Origin: Spinellus fusiger
Lineage: Eukaryota > Mucoromycota > Mucoromycetes > Mucorales > Phycomycetaceae
Length of the DNA: 64,000 bases
NCBI GenBank assembly: GCA_025094145.1
Contig: JALLLS010000031.1
Location: forward strand, 310,001 to 374,000
Reading direction: 5' to 3'
This document shows, piece after piece, positions 60,951 to 64,000 of this stretch. How positions within the stretch are numbered: position 1 is the stretch's first letter; each line of letters starts with the position of its first letter. The position numbers were made by a program, and so were the translations under genes. A model generated the notes under the pieces. That model had not been told where the DNA came from, searched no databases, and worked only from the letters and a program-made list of their open reading frames with translations.

Positions 60951-62071
60951 TCTTTTTAAGCTACAATCCCATGGCTTTCTCCACTAACGATCCGCAAACA
61001 AAAGGTATTGTTGAAAGTGACTTTCCCTCCCAAAAAGCAACACACCATTGCCAAGGCCTGCAAAGAAGGTGGATTTTTCCAGACAGTGAACACCATTATC
61101 TGTGGCGCCCCTGCACTGGGTGCTGATATTGAGATCCGCAGGTTGGCCCTTTCTCACCTGCCCAAAGAAATGCATGAGTCTCTCATGGAGGGTCTTAGAA
61201 ACACTCTGGTCCACTATGGACGTATTTTTGACCTGGGGCTTAGCTTTGGGCTAGAGTTCAAGACGCTCCTGGGTACAGGATATGCTGTGCTGAACATAGC
61301 ACCCTACAAGGATGAGGAAGGTGATATCATCACCTTCCTCATCCTTGGTTCACAAAATGCCCTACATGGACACGGCCAACTATTTCCATGTGCTTACCAG
61401 TACCCTGCCCAAGTGGTGCAGATATTGCCACAAGAATGGGCACAAAAGAGACACATGTCCAGTCCGTCCTAACGTCAAACAGTCCTGTTGGATATGCAAT
61501 GAATCGGGCCACACCAAGGCCAACTGTCCCTGTGCTGCAGCTCACAGCTCCAAGACCCACAAAGTATCCAACCCCAATGGCATGGAAATTGACAAAGAAG
61601 AGCTGGAGCGTCTGGCTTGCAAGACAGAATAGGAGCACATTGTTCTGGTAAAAGAACAGGAGCGCCTTGCCTGAGAACAAGCAGCAGCAACAACAGCAAC
61701 AACAGCAACAGGAGCTGTGAAAGAAGAAGAGGGAATGGCTCTCTCTTCTGGCCATGGTGTGATCATGGCCAAACAGATCAACCAGGTTGAGGAGCAACCT
61801 CAGATGGAGATCCCTGCCACCAAAAGGCAGAAGACAAAGGAGGCCCTGCCTAGGGTCACTAGGTCCATTTCCTCTGCTACCACCAAGCCTACCACCCACA
61901 TTCCTGGAGTTCAGGTTAAGCCAGCTCGTTTCCCTGCCATTCCTTCTGCTGGAACAACACCAGAAACAACAATAGCATCTTAGGATGTTGGGCCTTTCCC
62001 TCTCCGTCAGCATTGCTAGCATCAACTGTGATAGCTTGGCCAAATCTTCCAGTCCTTCTTGTCATTCAGAC
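60950..62071 (+). mobile_element. second LINE family: ORF1 with zinc knuckles and the very start of ORF2
   Basis: Overlapping frames form one ORF1 with frameshifts. MAFSTNDPQTKG starts near 60971. HTIAKACKEGGFFQTVNTI and ILGSQNALH follow, then two CCHC knuckles, CRYCHKNGHKRDTC and CWICNESGHTKANC (61417-61530), and a tail with Gln/Ala and Lys-rich parts to 61983. Then MLGLSLSVSIASINCDSLAK (61984-62043) looks like the first residues of an ORF2 of APE-type LINEs. The element is cut there by the LTR-like block at 62072. Stops at about 61470 and 61630-61675 and shifted frames make it dead. Confidence 0.7.
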
Positions 62072-63142
62072 TGTCGTGTTCCAACTTCAATCCAAAGATT
62101 CTCTATGAATTGATCAACATGAGTAGTGTGCTGTGACATTCAGAATACTCTATGAAAGCTTGAGTGCACACAAGTAACATAGTAATCTCTGTATCATCTC
62201 ACTGATTGGTTGTAACTACAAATCACCTTCTAAGCTCAGTGTACTATCGGACACTTAACAAGAGTTATCTTCATTAATAATTCTAACAGAACAATATTGA
62301 CCTATCAGAGTCAATTGAGTAAAGACTCATAATAATTAATGGTTCTGTAGAGGCAGTCAGGTTCTCCTGACACTCTGCAGTCACTGTTTCAAATTAAAGT
62401 AATAGGAGACGTAGTAATTAGGGGTCTAGAAGGTTTAGAAAGCATTGTAAAAATGTATTTAAGAAAGCCTTTTAAGACCTTAATAAACAATCGAAGTTAT
62501 TCCCATCTCTTTTCTGTGTACTGCCCTTAGAAGCTCAGCTTTCTAAGCAATCGTACAAGTCTGGTTTTTCTTTCTTTCTTTTGTTCTGTTTTGCTCGTTT
62601 CTGTTTCTTGGTTCTTCTCTTGTTTTGCTCCTGTATCTGGTTGATACATACCCTCTGTCCCTTTCGTTGGTCTTTGTCGTCGGTACCCCTTTTTCTGTTC
62701 TCCGGAAGTCTCTGTTCCACTAAGCATCCCACACCATCCCACAAATTGGTCTTCTTTGTGTCTCCCCTGTGATAGTAGCCCTCTTACCAGAGACCTACGC
62801 GCTATCAATTAGATCCTTTTGCCGAACACTACAGTTCCAATAATGGAGTGCTTATCCAATGAACCAACCATAGGGTTGAATATAATAATACTACAACTAA
62901 GTAAAACATATGAGCCAACCATAAGGTGGCAGCTATTAATACTACCATAAAGTAGAAACATATACACCGACCATAAGGTAGAATATCCCAACCAACCATA
63001 TAGTTATATTTATGAAGCAGTCATAAGGTAGAAGCCACGGGAAGATAAGTACCCACAAAAATTATACATAATGAACCTTTATTTAATCAATAAAAACTCT
63101 CTTTGTTCAGTCTCGTTAATCTTACCTGTCCAAACAATCTCA
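62072..63142 (+). repeat. LTR-like block interrupted by a nested insertion, with expanded internal repeats
   Basis: Starts TGTCGTGTTCC and ends CCAAACAATCTCA. The first 274 bp (62072-62345) and the part after 62834 match the LTR-like family. A foreign 488-bp piece sits between them. After it, units of the type ACCATAAGGTAGAA, single or double in other copies, occur about five to six times (62862-63035). A TATA-like box (TATACATA) and AATAAA follow in order. The LINE at its left does not continue on its right. Confidence 0.75.
62346..62833 (+). mobile_element. 488-bp nested insertion with LTR-type ends and target-site duplication
   Basis: The inserted piece starts TGTAG and ends CTACA, a perfect 5-bp terminal inversion with TG...CA ends. 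It is bounded by GTTC on both sides (62342-62345 and 62834-62837), while other copies of the host block have this site once (GGTTTCAATAATGG-like). It contains an AATAAA near 62482 and no significant ORF. A solo LTR of another retrotransposon family is the best reading; a small non-autonomous element is possible. Confidence 0.65.
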
Positions 63143-64000
63143 AGATCAACATTAAAACTTTAGTCATTGATGATGACAATGATTACTATGTTTATTCAAA
63201 AATAAACTAAGAATAAATAGACTACTTTAAAATCTAGATAGTATGAGTACAGAAAACCTCATTATGTGAATTACATAATATTCTGTAAACACTGGTGTTA
63301 TAAATAGAATATGAATTGGCCAAAGAACAAAAATAACTTTACTTAATATTCATTAGAGAAAGTGTGTTAGTTAAGTTGAACATTTCACTGACCATCTAAT
63401 CTAGAACAAGATTATGAGATCAGCTATCTTCGACTATAAGAATCATATGGAATTAGTAGACTAAATAAAGAGCAGTTACATTGATATAATCAGGACACAA
63501 GCTTTATAATTTTTATATATATCAAGATAAATTATACATGTCATTATTTGTACAATTAAATAGACAGTAAATCAATGAGTTTAATTTTTTTGAAAAATAG
63601 TTATATATTCCTTTAATAAAATTATTAGTAATTTATTTCTATGCTTATGTGTATGTCTTATTTTTTCCTGTGATAGTGATCAACATATGGTTGAAGATTC
63701 TTTTCTTTTATTAGTCTAAAGAGTTCAGCTGAAAAATTCAAGGATTTACAATTATATTATTGGTGTGTTTCACACATTCTTATAGATCAACCGTAAGAAT
63801 CATACTTGTAAATGCTATAAAGATAAGATGCAGTCAAAGATACGACAAAAATATTGAAATGCACATTAAAGATTGAATTTGACTTTTGAATTTATGCAAG
63901 GAAAACCAGCTCTGGGAAAGAAATTAAGTGTCCAAAAGAATGAATCGAAATGTTTCAAATTCAGATTTCTATTTTTAGTTTTATACTTTATCTTGATATT
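63143..64000. other. very AT-rich end of the window, nothing assigned
   Basis: No open frame, RNA or repeat that I can support. Confidence 0.45.

Noticed and set aside
61339..62043. 234-residue minus-strand frame
   Set aside because: It is the mirror of the zinc-knuckle LINE ORF1 on the plus strand.

Overview
The window looks like a piece of nuclear genome from an early-diverging (zygomycete-type, probably Mucoromycota) fungus. This is inferred from the gene content (Rac1, ALG9, GABA transaminase, a CaMKK-type kinase), genes with many introns of about 48-80 bp with GTAAGT-like donors and two GC-AG introns, a plant/early-fungus-type 2-phosphoglycerate-kinase-like protein, low GC content, and a transposon load of Tc1/mariner, LTR-like and LINE elements plus a TnpB/Fanzor relic. 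No species can be named from the sequence alone.

Layout: 1-20.2 kb is AT-rich repeat territory. It holds two inverted copies (A and B) of a ~4-kb element that ends in a 479-bp LTR-like repeat, two adjacent Tc1/mariner relics, a decayed two-exon gene of unknown type, a tRNA-like sequence, a further LTR-like copy and a third Tc1/mariner relic. 20.4-41.9 kb is a compact gene island: a 21-exon armadillo plus twin-SPRY protein (-), a PA-TM-RING ubiquitin ligase (-), a CaMKK-like kinase (+), ALG9 (-), a small two-TM protein (+), a decayed TnpB/Fanzor gene (-), RAC1 (+), a 2-phosphoglycerate-kinase-like protein (-) and GABA aminotransferase (+). 42-64 kb is again repeats: a third, internally deleted copy (C) of the 4-kb element, a second pair of the same two Tc1/mariner families, a LINE with APE endonuclease and reverse transcriptase, a 5' piece of a second LINE, and an LTR-like copy carrying a complete 488-bp nested insertion.

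The island genes do not form a pathway. They are housekeeping functions: ER N-glycosylation (ALG9), ubiquitylation in endomembranes (PA-TM-RING), Rho-type signalling (RAC1), energy/calcium kinase signalling (CaMKK-like) and GABA catabolism (GABA-T). Exon structures were rebuilt by hand from splice sites, unbroken reading phase and family motifs. For every multi-exon gene reported the exon lengths sum to a multiple of three.

No intact novel system was found. The most interesting items are the intron-bearing TnpB/Fanzor fossil, the mosaic ~4-kb element family in inverted array, and the paired Tc1/mariner arrangement present at two loci.
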